Assembly (NCBI GenBank): GCA_001899145.1 | Contig: MKVF01000016.1 | Location: forward strand, 62,001 to 126,000 | From: Flavobacteriia bacterium 40-80 | GTDB taxonomy: Bacteria > Bacteroidota > Bacteroidia > Flavobacteriales_D > Crocinitomicaceae | Direction of reading: 5' to 3' | Length of the DNA: 64,000 nt | Part shown: piece by piece, positions 35,281-42,730 of the stretch | Layout of the letters: each line of letters starts with the position of its first letter | Numbering within the stretch: position 1 is the first letter of the stretch | Notes under the pieces: generated by a model | What the model was told of the DNA's origin: nothing | Database searches by the model: none | What the model saw: only the letters and a program-made list of their open reading frames with translations | Position numbers and translations under genes: made by a program

Positions 35281-38200
35281 CGTGCAGGGAGATGAACTGC
35301 TGTCTGAAATGTTCGTGAATTGTTACTGTTTTTTCTCCTGGTTTCACATACGTTTTTTTAGGCAGCTTTTCGACAGATTGTATAATATGCTCCTTGATTG
35401 CATCTTTAATAATTTCTTTTTGCCGGTCCATATTATTATACTTCAGCACCGCGATTAAATTTTTATTCAGCTGTTCTTTTGCAGTAAGCAATTCCGGTTT
35501 TTTCTTATGATTTTCCTGGGATAGTAATTCAGTCACATAATCTGTTATATCTCCGATTTTGTTAGTGTCTTCTTTGAGAAGTTCAGTGATGATGTTCTGA
35601 ATCAGAGCAACCGGAATATTTAAATCTATATTTTGCTCTAAGAAATCATGAATTACATTTGACAGATGTTCTGTTGTTTTGGGATGAGCAACCTGGATTT
35701 TCTCCGGTAAACCGGAAACATCAAGCTGTTGTTGTAACACGATTCCCGCTCTGTCAAAATGAGTTACCATTGTATTTATGACCTGTTTATAATCATCATA
35801 TCGGGTCGGGTGACCGGGAAGATCCTCCAGCCATTCCTTGCGGTACTGGAATTCACCCATCTTTTCTTCAGGTGATAGTTTGTCATCGGTTAATTTTTTG
35901 AATTGCCCGAATCCGACAATATTGTTGGGGACTCTTGCCGGCCAGAATGTTGGCAAATACGGATCGTAATCTGTGTCGTATCCGTCCCGGCAGCTGGAAG
36001 TATCCGTTTGCCAGGGAATAGCCATCCATCGGGTAATATTCCCGGCTACTTGTTTTCCGAATGGGTTCTTTTCAGTTGAAACAATAGTATAATCAATACT
36101 GGATCCGTAAAAAAGGTGGTCTTCGATGCTTCCGTTCTTATCGTGTAGAAATCTGAAAGGTGCGCTGTACATAGAGCCCATGCGTACGGGCCACGTCATT
36201 TCACATCCCGGATGGAAAGCGTCTGCCAGGCAAAAATCAAGAGCTGCTTTCGTCAAAAGACCCGGTTGTTCTTTGACAGGATATTGATCAATGCTCGGAA
36301 AGCTCTCCTTTAATGAAAGATCATTCACAAAATCGCCGTCTACCCATTGTCTGAGCAGCTTTAATTGTAAAGGGGTTAGGGTACTGTGCTGTCTGGGGGA
36401 GTTCGTGGCGGGTAATTCTATCGAATCTCCGTATAGCCATGGCCATAATGCCGGAGATTGGGATCCCGGAAGATCAAATTGCCTGAATTGGTTATATAAT
36501 AATCTTCTGAATTCAAGATTTCCGGTGCTGTTATCTGTTAATTTGTCAATCCATTCTTTGCTGTTAAAGTTGAATGGCCCCAGATGACCAAACATATCTG
36601 CAAAACCTTTGCTAACCCATTGTAAGTCTGTCATCCGTTGAAAAATCGGTAATATATCTTCTTTTAAAGATGGCCGTTCCGGATATGGAAGCATTCGCCT
36701 GGATACTGCAAGATCCCTCATCAGATCCCACATGGTACGTACTGATTTTTGCATCGGAGCATAATCCGGAGGACCACAGATCACCCATGCCGGATCAACA
36801 GCTAATTCCTTCCCTTTATATTTTACAGTAGCAGTAACAGGTCCGTCAGAGATATCGTCATACCATCCTTCATTGTTGGCAAAGGTGATGGCAATTTCTC
36901 CTTTAATGTTCTTTGCTTCACCTTTACCACCGGCTAGATATAAACGGTTAGATTCGTCTTTAATGAACATATCACCCAGATAGACCGGGTGCTCCATGAA
37001 TCTTCCTTCAAAAGATTCTAACAGGACAGCATCATATTTATTCTGCGTTTTTTTCTCATTCTTTGCCGCACAATCAATCACTTTCTTTCCTCCGTCTATA
37101 ACCAGTGAAGTCCTGTCTTTTATATTCATATTTCTTTGATTGCAGGCAGGATAATCTTTAGCTTCCGGAACATCTAATGCAATGTTGAAATTATACCATG
37201 CTGCTTTTTGGTTGGCGAGATGGCAGGACCAGGAAATCTGGACATCCTCTTCAGAAAGGTGTGTCAATTCTTTGACCGCTTCTCCTCGTGCATTTAGACC
37301 ATAAATACGGAATTCGGCGGCTTGTCTTTTTAATCTTCCATACCTGTCACGATAAAAGCTGTCATCATTTGGCTGAGGATCGGGAACCAGCGGTCCTATA
37401 TAGATATCTTCGCTGTTACCAACCCGCATTACTCCGATAGAAGGATAAATAGCAGCTCTTACTATACAGTCATCTTTTGAACCGGTATTGGTGCTATAAG
37501 GACATGGAGCGGCCAAAGGTTCTCTCATTTCCCAGCCGTTCGCGCTGTACCGTGTCTCCGCACTGTATTTGTAAACCTCTCTTCGTGCCTCAGCAAGGCT
37601 TCCGAAAGGAAAATTCTGTGATGGAACTCTCCATATATTGAAGTTGAGATAATCACCAAACTCAGCTAATCCCTTTTCATTTGTATCTTGTTTCGGAAGT
37701 ATTAACTCTGCAATAGGAATAAACGGTTCTTTCCATGAGTGTTGTAAATCTTCCCCTGCAGCTGGATCAAATTGTCTGATCTGGATTTCAAAAAGAAATT
37801 TATAGTCATTATTCAATAACCTGCTGTGCAGATCTTTCCCCAGGAAATTTTCATCATATACAGGATGAGCTTTTTGTGAAACTACGGGTCTTAACCTGTA
37901 TTTAACCATAGAATTTTTGCCGAATCTGAAGGGAATTATAGACCAATAGTCTGTTGTTAAGCAACTTCCTTCTCCATGGTTCATTTCATCCAGAATCTTT
38001 TTTGTTTTTGGATGATCATTCAGGAAAGAATCAATGTCTTTATCTAATATAGATGCGGTGGTGAACTGGCACATCTGCTCTGCGTCGGGAACGAAAAATT
38101 TATCGATGTTCTGAAATATAAAATCTGTATTGGGAGAAGAGAAAAAATCCGTTTTTATTTCTTTTCCGAATAGTTTCATACCGATACCTATTGTTGAATT

Positions 38201-38524
38201 CAGATCCGCGGCAGAAGGAGAAATATCACTCGAAAATCTTAGAATACACTCAAATGAATTCTTTTTGTCATCCGAGCTGTTATAATTAAAAATACCCAAA
38301 TCTTCATTCTCCAGATGTTTCAGCTCTTTTGGCAGTGGTAAAAGATTAAACAGGCCTGTCACTATTCCGTGCTGCTTTCTGAATACTGCTCTTGGTGCCA
38401 GAGGCTGATGAGTTTCAATTAATTTCCGTTGATGAATATCAACAAATAATTCTTTTAACCGCTCAATGGATCTGGTTCCGTCCGGATTCCAGCAAGTAAC
38501 AGAATTTACAGAGGTTCTTTTCAT
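35273..38524 (-). CDS. lodA: LodA/GoxA-family CTQ oxidase with N-terminal catalase-like domain
   Basis: A 1083-residue protein. The C-terminal part (from about residue 355, IYPSIGVMRVGNS) is a LodA/GoxA-type quinoprotein amino-acid oxidase that releases hydrogen peroxide and ammonia. The residues expected to form the cysteine tryptophylquinone are Cys774 (HPGCEMTW) and Trp838 (IPWQTD), 64 apart, close to the spacing in LodA. The first ~340 residues match catalase-family proteins (KQHGIVTGLF, ILRFSS, GIGMKLFG, IPFRFG, LAEARREVYKYSAETR), but the usual distal His is replaced by Phe48 in RAVFRKQHG. Most LodA proteins lack this domain. The start is set at ATG 38524; an upstream in-frame TTG at 38548 is possible. 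Substrate cannot be told. Confidence 0.85.
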   Translation of the reverse strand: MKRTSVNSVTCWNPDGTRSIERLKELFVDIHQRKLIETHQPLAPRAVFRKQHGIVTGLFNLLPLPKELKHLENEDLGIFNYNSSDDKKNSFECILRFSSDISPSAADLNSTIGIGMKLFGKEIKTDFFSSPNTDFIFQNIDKFFVPDAEQMCQFTTASILDKDIDSFLNDHPKTKKILDEMNHGEGSCLTTDYWSIIPFRFGKNSMVKYRLRPVVSQKAHPVYDENFLGKDLHSRLLNNDYKFLFEIQIRQFDPAAGEDLQHSWKEPFIPIAELILPKQDTNEKGLAEFGDYLNFNIWRVPSQNFPFGSLAEARREVYKYSAETRYSANGWEMREPLAAPCPYSTNTGSKDDCIVRAAIYPSIGVMRVGNSEDIYIGPLVPDPQPNDDSFYRDRYGRLKRQAAEFRIYGLNARGEAVKELTHLSEEDVQISWSCHLANQKAAWYNFNIALDVPEAKDYPACNQRNMNIKDRTSLVIDGGKKVIDCAAKNEKKTQNKYDAVLLESFEGRFMEHPVYLGDMFIKDESNRLYLAGGKGEAKNIKGEIAITFANNEGWYDDISDGPVTATVKYKGKELAVDPAWVICGPPDYAPMQKSVRTMWDLMRDLAVSRRMLPYPERPSLKEDILPIFQRMTDLQWVSKGFADMFGHLGPFNFNSKEWIDKLTDNSTGNLEFRRLLYNQFRQFDLPGSQSPALWPWLYGDSIELPATNSPRQHSTLTPLQLKLLRQWVDGDFVNDLSLKESFPSIDQYPVKEQPGLLTKAALDFCLADAFHPGCEMTWPVRMGSMYSAPFRFLHDKNGSIEDHLFYGSSIDYTIVSTEKNPFGKQVAGNITRWMAIPWQTDTSSCRDGYDTDYDPYLPTFWPARVPNNIVGFGQFKKLTDDKLSPEEKMGEFQYRKEWLEDLPGHPTRYDDYKQVINTMVTHFDRAGIVLQQQLDVSGLPEKIQVAHPKTTEHLSNVIHDFLEQNIDLNIPVALIQNIITELLKEDTNKIGDITDYVTELLSQENHKKKPELLTAKEQLNKNLIAVLKYNNMDRQKEIIKDAIKEHIIQSVEKLPKKTYVKPGEKTVTIHEHFRQQFISLHGE

Positions 38525-38574
38525 GATGTACGGTATGTTGTTTAACAATGTTTAACTAATCAGTTATGATATGA

Positions 38575-38642
38575 CAAATTAAAATTGTTTTCTCAAAATA
38601 AGATAGCGTATAAATACTCTTTTTGTTTGCGTATTTATACGC
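38575..38642 (-). promoter_or_regulatory. lodA promoter with paired palindromic operator
   Basis: Read on the minus strand: GCGTAT-AA-ATACGC (38629-38642, centre 38635.5) and GAGTAT-TT-ATACGC (38606-38619, centre 38612.5), 23 bp apart, then TTAATTTG at 38582-38575, a one-mismatch -7 element starting 30.5 bp beyond the second centre. The spacing is the same as at the eCIS, AAA+ and hydrolase promoters. Confidence 0.55.
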
Positions 38643-38656
38643 TATTATTATATTTG

Positions 38657-38743
38657 TTAGGTATAAATACCTAATGATGTTAGGGTATTTATACCCTTTT
38701 TGATACGGGTGTATTCCATAATCGGAGCTACTTTCTATATTTG
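38657..38743 (+). promoter_or_regulatory. two-component operon promoter with paired palindromic operator
   Basis: TTAGGTATAAATACCTAA (38657-38674, centre 38665.5) is a perfect inverted repeat, followed by GGGTATTTATACCC (38683-38696, centre 38689.5), 24 bp away. A perfect -7 element TATATTTG lies at 38736-38743. Here the gap from operator to -7 is 46.5 bp, 16 longer than at the other four promoters. The operon may therefore be autoregulated in a different way. Confidence 0.6.
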
Positions 38744-38769
38744 TTAATATTAACATAAATAGATTTAAA

Positions 38770-39096
38770 ATGGCAGTAAACACAATTACCTTAGAGCAAG
38801 CTCAGGAGTGGGCTCAGAATTGGAATGAGAAGAAATCGGAATTCTTTAAAACGAGAGAACTAAAAGCATTTACTATACCCAGACAAGTAATCGAAGATGT
38901 TACGAAACACCCGGATGTAGTAGATGTCAGAACTTACATGGGATTGGACAAAGAAATGGAGCCGCATATGATGGTTGTAGGAGTGGGAAGCGACGGAAAT
39001 GATTTGATTAATGAATCCCAGGGGCTGTTTATCTATAATCATGTTAAACCGTGCCCGAATATATGTAATGGAGTTGCTCCATTTATAAACGGATGA
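38770..39096 (+). CDS. small protein of unknown function in two-component operon
   Basis: A 108-residue soluble protein that I do not recognise. It begins MAVNTITLEQAQEWAQNW, has an amphipathic N-terminal half, a central strand region with HMMVVGVGSDGND, and a C-terminal Cys pair in HVKPCPNICNG that could bind metal or form a disulphide. It is the first gene of an operon with a 7-TM protein, a histidine kinase and a response regulator, and carries the strongest operator pair in the window upstream. The stop overlaps the next start by 4 bases (ATGA). A role as sensor ligand-binding or regulated output protein is possible but unproven. Confidence 0.65.
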   Translation: MAVNTITLEQAQEWAQNWNEKKSEFFKTRELKAFTIPRQVIEDVTKHPDVVDVRTYMGLDKEMEPHMMVVGVGSDGNDLINESQGLFIYNHVKPCPNICNGVAPFING

Positions 39097-39743
39097 TATT
39101 TGTTTATTATACCAGTTATTGGATTTATTTAGCAATGCTATTGTTAAATGTGATTCTTTATTCTGTCAGAGTCAAAAGAGATTCAGATAAAGCACTTAAA
39201 ATTCTGCTGGTATATCTTTGGACGATGTTCATTATACAGGTCGTGTCAGATGTGATGACGTACATTGCATCTGACAACTTGTATTTCACACATATTTACC
39301 TTTGTACTCATTTCGTTCTTCTTAGCAGTTTTTATAGGACGGTTTTCACAAATTTACGGCAACGGAATTTTGTTATTTTGTCACTGTCGGTTGTCTTTTT
39401 GTTTCTGATAATACAATATTCGATGCATCCGGAGTTATTGTCTTACTACAATCTTTCCGAGATTTTTGCAGTAAATTATCTGGTTACGGTTTATTCGTTG
39501 ATATATAATTATAATTCCCTGTCAGTGAAAATTCAGTTTCCCTATATCAATTGGGGAGTAATGACTTACAGCATATTGAGCACAGCATTGTTTTTATATG
39601 GAAATATTGCAACAAAAATGGACCTTAAAATTTCAATCCCTGTTTGGATTATACATCTTGTTGTTATTATTTTCCTGCAGAGTATGATTTTTATCCAATG
39701 GATTAAGTGTTTTTATAAAAATAATTATGGGGAGCTCAGTTGA
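39093..39743 (+). CDS. multi-pass membrane protein, putative sensor partner
   Basis: A 216-residue integral membrane protein with about six to seven predicted transmembrane helices, starting with a hydrophobic segment at residues 3-23 and ending with the helix at about 182-205. No enzymatic or transporter motif is visible. It overlaps the gene upstream by 4 bases and the histidine kinase gene downstream by 17 bases, a strongly coupled arrangement. Because the kinase itself has only one membrane helix and no sensor domain, this protein is a good candidate to provide the sensing input. That is an inference from gene order. Confidence 0.65.
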   Translation: MIFVYYTSYWIYLAMLLLNVILYSVRVKRDSDKALKILLVYLWTMFIIQVVSDVMTYIASDNLYFTHIYLCTHFVLLSSFYRTVFTNLRQRNFVILSLSVVFLFLIIQYSMHPELLSYYNLSEIFAVNYLVTVYSLIYNYNSLSVKIQFPYINWGVMTYSILSTALFLYGNIATKMDLKISIPVWIIHLVVIIFLQSMIFIQWIKCFYKNNYGELS

Positions 39744-40503
39744 AAATACAGACGTTATACTTTCAGTAATATATACTTTACTGGCATTTTTCGTTTTACT
39801 TGTTACGATAGCGATATTTATGTACCTGTCAAAAAAGAAGATTGTAGAACGGGAAATAGACCTGCAAAAAGAAGTTTTAAATGCCATCATTACAACTCAG
39901 GAACAGGAGCGTAGCCGGATCTCGAGAGATTTGCATGATGATATCAGTTCCAAACTTAACGCTGTTTCCATGAACGTTTACTTACTGGGTCAGTCAGACC
40001 TGGCTGCTGCAGAACGAACAGAAGTAGCTGAAAATACATTCAAGGCCTGCCGGTCCGTTATAGAAAGTACACGGCGTATTTCCCATAATTTAATGCCTCT
40101 GATTCTTGAAAATATCGGTTTACATCTGGCAATTGAGGAGATTTCCAGAGAATTTTCGGCTTCAGAAAGCTTGAAGGTGCTGTATGAAAATTTTTATAAA
40201 CAAGAATTTTTTACCGGCTTTACTAAAGAAAAAGAAGTGCATGTTTTCAGAATAGTACAGGAATTGATCACCAATTCTATCAAGCACAGCGGTGCGTCTG
40301 AAATAGTGATTAGATTTAAAGAGGCAAAAGGTGTAAAGTCAATGATTTATACAGATAATGGCAAAGGCATCACATCGTCTCAGCTAAATTACAATAAAGG
40401 GATAGGCTTGAAAAATATTTTTTCCAGGGCGGGCATTATTAATTCAAACCCATCTATTGATACGAAATATGATAAAGGATTTTATTTTACATTAACTTTT
40501 TGA
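39727..40503 (+). CDS. sensor histidine kinase (HisKA_3 type)
   Basis: A 258-residue histidine kinase. One transmembrane helix (about residues 9-35) is followed by a HisKA_3 dimerisation helix pair with the phospho-acceptor His70 in RSRISRDLHDDISSKLN, and an HATPase_c domain (about 160-258) with ELITNSIKHSG as N-box and DNGKGI as G1-type box. It lacks an extracytoplasmic sensor domain, as in the LiaS/NarX-like short kinases that rely on partner membrane proteins. The gene overlaps the upstream membrane protein by 17 bases and the response regulator follows after 2 bases, so the pair is surely cognate. Confidence 0.92.
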   Translation: MGSSVENTDVILSVIYTLLAFFVLLVTIAIFMYLSKKKIVEREIDLQKEVLNAIITTQEQERSRISRDLHDDISSKLNAVSMNVYLLGQSDLAAAERTEVAENTFKACRSVIESTRRISHNLMPLILENIGLHLAIEEISREFSASESLKVLYENFYKQEFFTGFTKEKEVHVFRIVQELITNSIKHSGASEIVIRFKEAKGVKSMIYTDNGKGITSSQLNYNKGIGLKNIFSRAGIINSNPSIDTKYDKGFYFTLTF

Positions 40504-40505
40504 TT

Positions 40506-41168
40506 ATGGATAAACCGGTTACTATTGCAATTATTGATGATGAGGTTCTTTTCAGAAAGAGTCTTATCCTTTTAGTCAGCAGAGAAGAAACTTTTCAGGT
40601 AGTTTTTGACGGAGAAAACGGTCTGGACCTGCTGTCATATCTGGAGTCTACTTCTAAACATCCGGATATAGTTTTGCTCGATATCAGAATGAGCGTAATG
40701 GATGGAATAGAAACTTCTCAGATTATAACTGAGAAATATCCTCACATTAAAATGATTATACTGTCTTCAATTGAATCAGATCTTCTTATTGAACAGATGA
40801 TTTATTATGGAGCAGCTGCTTATCTGGTCAAAAAATCACATCCTGAAATAGTGATCAAAACAATAAAACAGGTACACAAGAACGGGATTTACTTTGATGC
40901 TAATATTATGAGCATTATCATCAATGCCAAAAGAAAAGGGGCAGATAACAGATCAAAGGATTTATTTTGCGGAATGTCTACCCGCGAAATTGAAATTCTG
41001 AATCTTATATGTCAGCAATACAATACGAAAGAAATAGCAGACCGTTTATTCTTAAGCGAGCGTACGGTAGACGGACACAGGAAACGAATGCTGGATAAAA
41101 CACATTCTAAAAATGTAATTGGCTTGATTTTATGGGGAATTAAAAACCAAGTGCTTGCGTTTGAGTAG
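40506..41168 (+). CDS. LuxR/NarL-family response regulator
   Basis: A 220-residue response regulator. The receiver domain has IIDDEVLFRKSL with paired acidic residues near position 11 and the phosphorylated Asp59 in PDIVLLDIRMSVMDG, then Thr/Ser and Lys positions (MIILSS, YLVKKS). The C-terminal LuxR-type helix-turn-helix covers about residues 155-215 (STREIEILNLICQQYNTKEIADRLFLSERTVDGH, given as its two halves). I choose the ATG at 40506, 2 bases after the kinase stop; an in-frame TTG at 40500 overlaps that stop. It is the only DNA-binding regulator seen in the injection-system region and the best candidate to bind the paired RGGTAT-WW-ATACCY sites. Confidence 0.92.
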   Translation: MDKPVTIAIIDDEVLFRKSLILLVSREETFQVVFDGENGLDLLSYLESTSKHPDIVLLDIRMSVMDGIETSQIITEKYPHIKMIILSSIESDLLIEQMIYYGAAAYLVKKSHPEIVIKTIKQVHKNGIYFDANIMSIIINAKRKGADNRSKDLFCGMSTREIEILNLICQQYNTKEIADRLFLSERTVDGHRKRMLDKTHSKNVIGLILWGIKNQVLAFE

Positions 41169-41211
41169 GGAGCTTATTTTTCGATAGGAAGTGTCCGGAT
41201 TGTAATCATTA

Positions 41212-41279
41212 GGCGAATAATACCTAATCAAATCAGGTATTTCTACTCTATCATATTTGATCGGGATTGAATAGATTTG
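41212..41279 (+). promoter_or_regulatory. AAA+ gene promoter with paired palindromic operator
   Basis: A weak left site GGCGAA-TA-ATACCT (41212-41225, centre 41218.5) and a better site AGGTAT-TT-CTACTC (41235-41248, centre 41241.5), 23 bp apart. TAGATTTG (41272-41279) fits TAnnTTTG and starts 30.5 bp after the second centre. The gene starts 26 bases later. Confidence 0.55.
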
Positions 41280-41305
41280 TGTCTGATTGACTTCTTAGCA
41301 GGCTT

Positions 41306-42625
41306 ATGGAAAATATACGATATATCAACAACTTATTCAATTACCTGGAACAATTTATCGAATATAGAGTGAGTCAGGATATTCACAATCAGAATCCCGA
41401 TTACCCCTTATTTAATACGGACAATTATCCCACGGTTTTAAATTCTTTTTTTCAGAGTAATGAATTGAATGAAAGTGATTTGCTGGGATTAGGTTTGGGA
41501 TTGTATCCGCATTTGCTTCCTACACTTTTTACAGATATCATCTCTCAGATCGTTGATAATGAAAAAGATTATACGGAAATGGGAGGTTTCTTTTCAAAAA
41601 ATCACAAAGGATTTCTTCCTACGGGAGAAACTTTGATCTATCTGCTGGCAGGAAAAGACATAGAAAAAAGAGCTGCTTATTATGATTATATATTTAACGA
41701 ATCCCCGGTTTTCACAAAACAGATCCTTAAAATAGAATACCCTTCTGAAAATGATCCCCGGTCAAGCGGAAGACTGACCTTAGACCAGGAATTTATGGAG
41801 TCGTTAGTGCTTGGAAAATATATTCCTCCTGACCTGAGCAGTGATTTCCCCGCAAGGCTGATTACTACTCCGCTGGACTGGAGTAATTTAATCCTTCAGC
41901 CAAAAACAAAAGACAGCATTGAAGAAATAAAAGCGTGGTTGAAACATGAACGCCTTTTAATGGATGAATGGGGATTGAAGAACAAAGTGAAGCCCGGTTT
42001 GAGAGTTTTGTTTTACGGAAATCCGGGAACAGGAAAAACATTGACAGCAACATTGCTTGGGAAGCATACTGACAGAAATGTTTACCGGATTGATCTTTCT
42101 TTGGTGGTATCCAAATATATTGGTGAGACAGAAAAGAATTTATCTAAATTATTTGACAAGGCAGCGAATAAAAACTGGATTTTGTTCTTTGATGAAGCAG
42201 ACTCCATATTCGGGAAACGGACAAATGTGCAGAATGCGCACGATAAATACGCCAATCAGGAAGTCTCCTATTTGTTGCAGCGGATAGAAGCACACCCGGG
42301 AATTGTAATTCTTGCAACGAACCAGAAAGGGAATATTGATCCTGCCTTTGTTCGCAGGTTCCAGTTTATTATCGAATTTGAGATGCCGGGAGAAGAAGAG
42401 CGCCTTCTCTTGTGGCAGGATAATTTTCCGGAAGGAATTAATCTGGATGCCCAGGTATCTCTGAGAAAGATCGCTAAACAGTATGAGCTGACCGGTGCAA
42501 ACATTGTGAATATTGTCCAGTATTGTTGCCTCAAGGCCGCTTGCGATGAAAGTAATATCGTTACAAATGGATATATTATGTCTGCTATTAAGCGGGAATA
42601 TCAGAAAGAAGGAAAATTGATGTAA
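41306..42625 (+). CDS. eCIS AAA+ ATPase, Pvc15-like
   Basis: A 439-residue AAA+ ATPase. The N-terminal ~200 residues are eCIS-specific; the ATPase core has Walker A YGNPGTGKT (about residues 237-245), Walker B ILFFDEADS (about 291-299), a sensor-1-like IVILATNQKGNIDPAF and the arginine finger RRFQFII segment. Pvc15/Afp15-type ATPases are found in nearly all eCIS loci and have been proposed to help in cargo loading or particle assembly. In most loci it is next to the tape-measure gene; here it stands alone as its own transcription unit but shares the operator architecture of the structural operon. Confidence 0.92.
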   Translation: MENIRYINNLFNYLEQFIEYRVSQDIHNQNPDYPLFNTDNYPTVLNSFFQSNELNESDLLGLGLGLYPHLLPTLFTDIISQIVDNEKDYTEMGGFFSKNHKGFLPTGETLIYLLAGKDIEKRAAYYDYIFNESPVFTKQILKIEYPSENDPRSSGRLTLDQEFMESLVLGKYIPPDLSSDFPARLITTPLDWSNLILQPKTKDSIEEIKAWLKHERLLMDEWGLKNKVKPGLRVLFYGNPGTGKTLTATLLGKHTDRNVYRIDLSLVVSKYIGETEKNLSKLFDKAANKNWILFFDEADSIFGKRTNVQNAHDKYANQEVSYLLQRIEAHPGIVILATNQKGNIDPAFVRRFQFIIEFEMPGEEERLLLWQDNFPEGINLDAQVSLRKIAKQYELTGANIVNIVQYCCLKAACDESNIVTNGYIMSAIKREYQKEGKLM

Positions 42626-42636
42626 TACAAAAAATC

Positions 42637-42704
42637 AGGTATTTATACCCAATAAAAACAGGCATAAATACGCCGTCCGGATTCTAAGAATAAATTTATA
42701 TTAG
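42637..42704 (+). promoter_or_regulatory. hydrolase gene promoter with paired palindromic operator
   Basis: AGGTAT-TT-ATACCC (42637-42650, centre 42643.5) and AGGCAT-AA-ATACGC (42660-42673, centre 42666.5), 23 bp apart. TATATTAG (42697-42704) is a one-mismatch -7 element starting 30.5 bp after the second centre. The ATG follows at 42731. Confidence 0.55.
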
Positions 42705-42730
42705 CCTATACAACAAATCACTATTGCCTT

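Noticed and set aside
38525-38548. TTG start for lodA at 38548
   Set aside because: ATG at 38524 is available 24 bases later and gives a normal beginning; TTG cannot be excluded.
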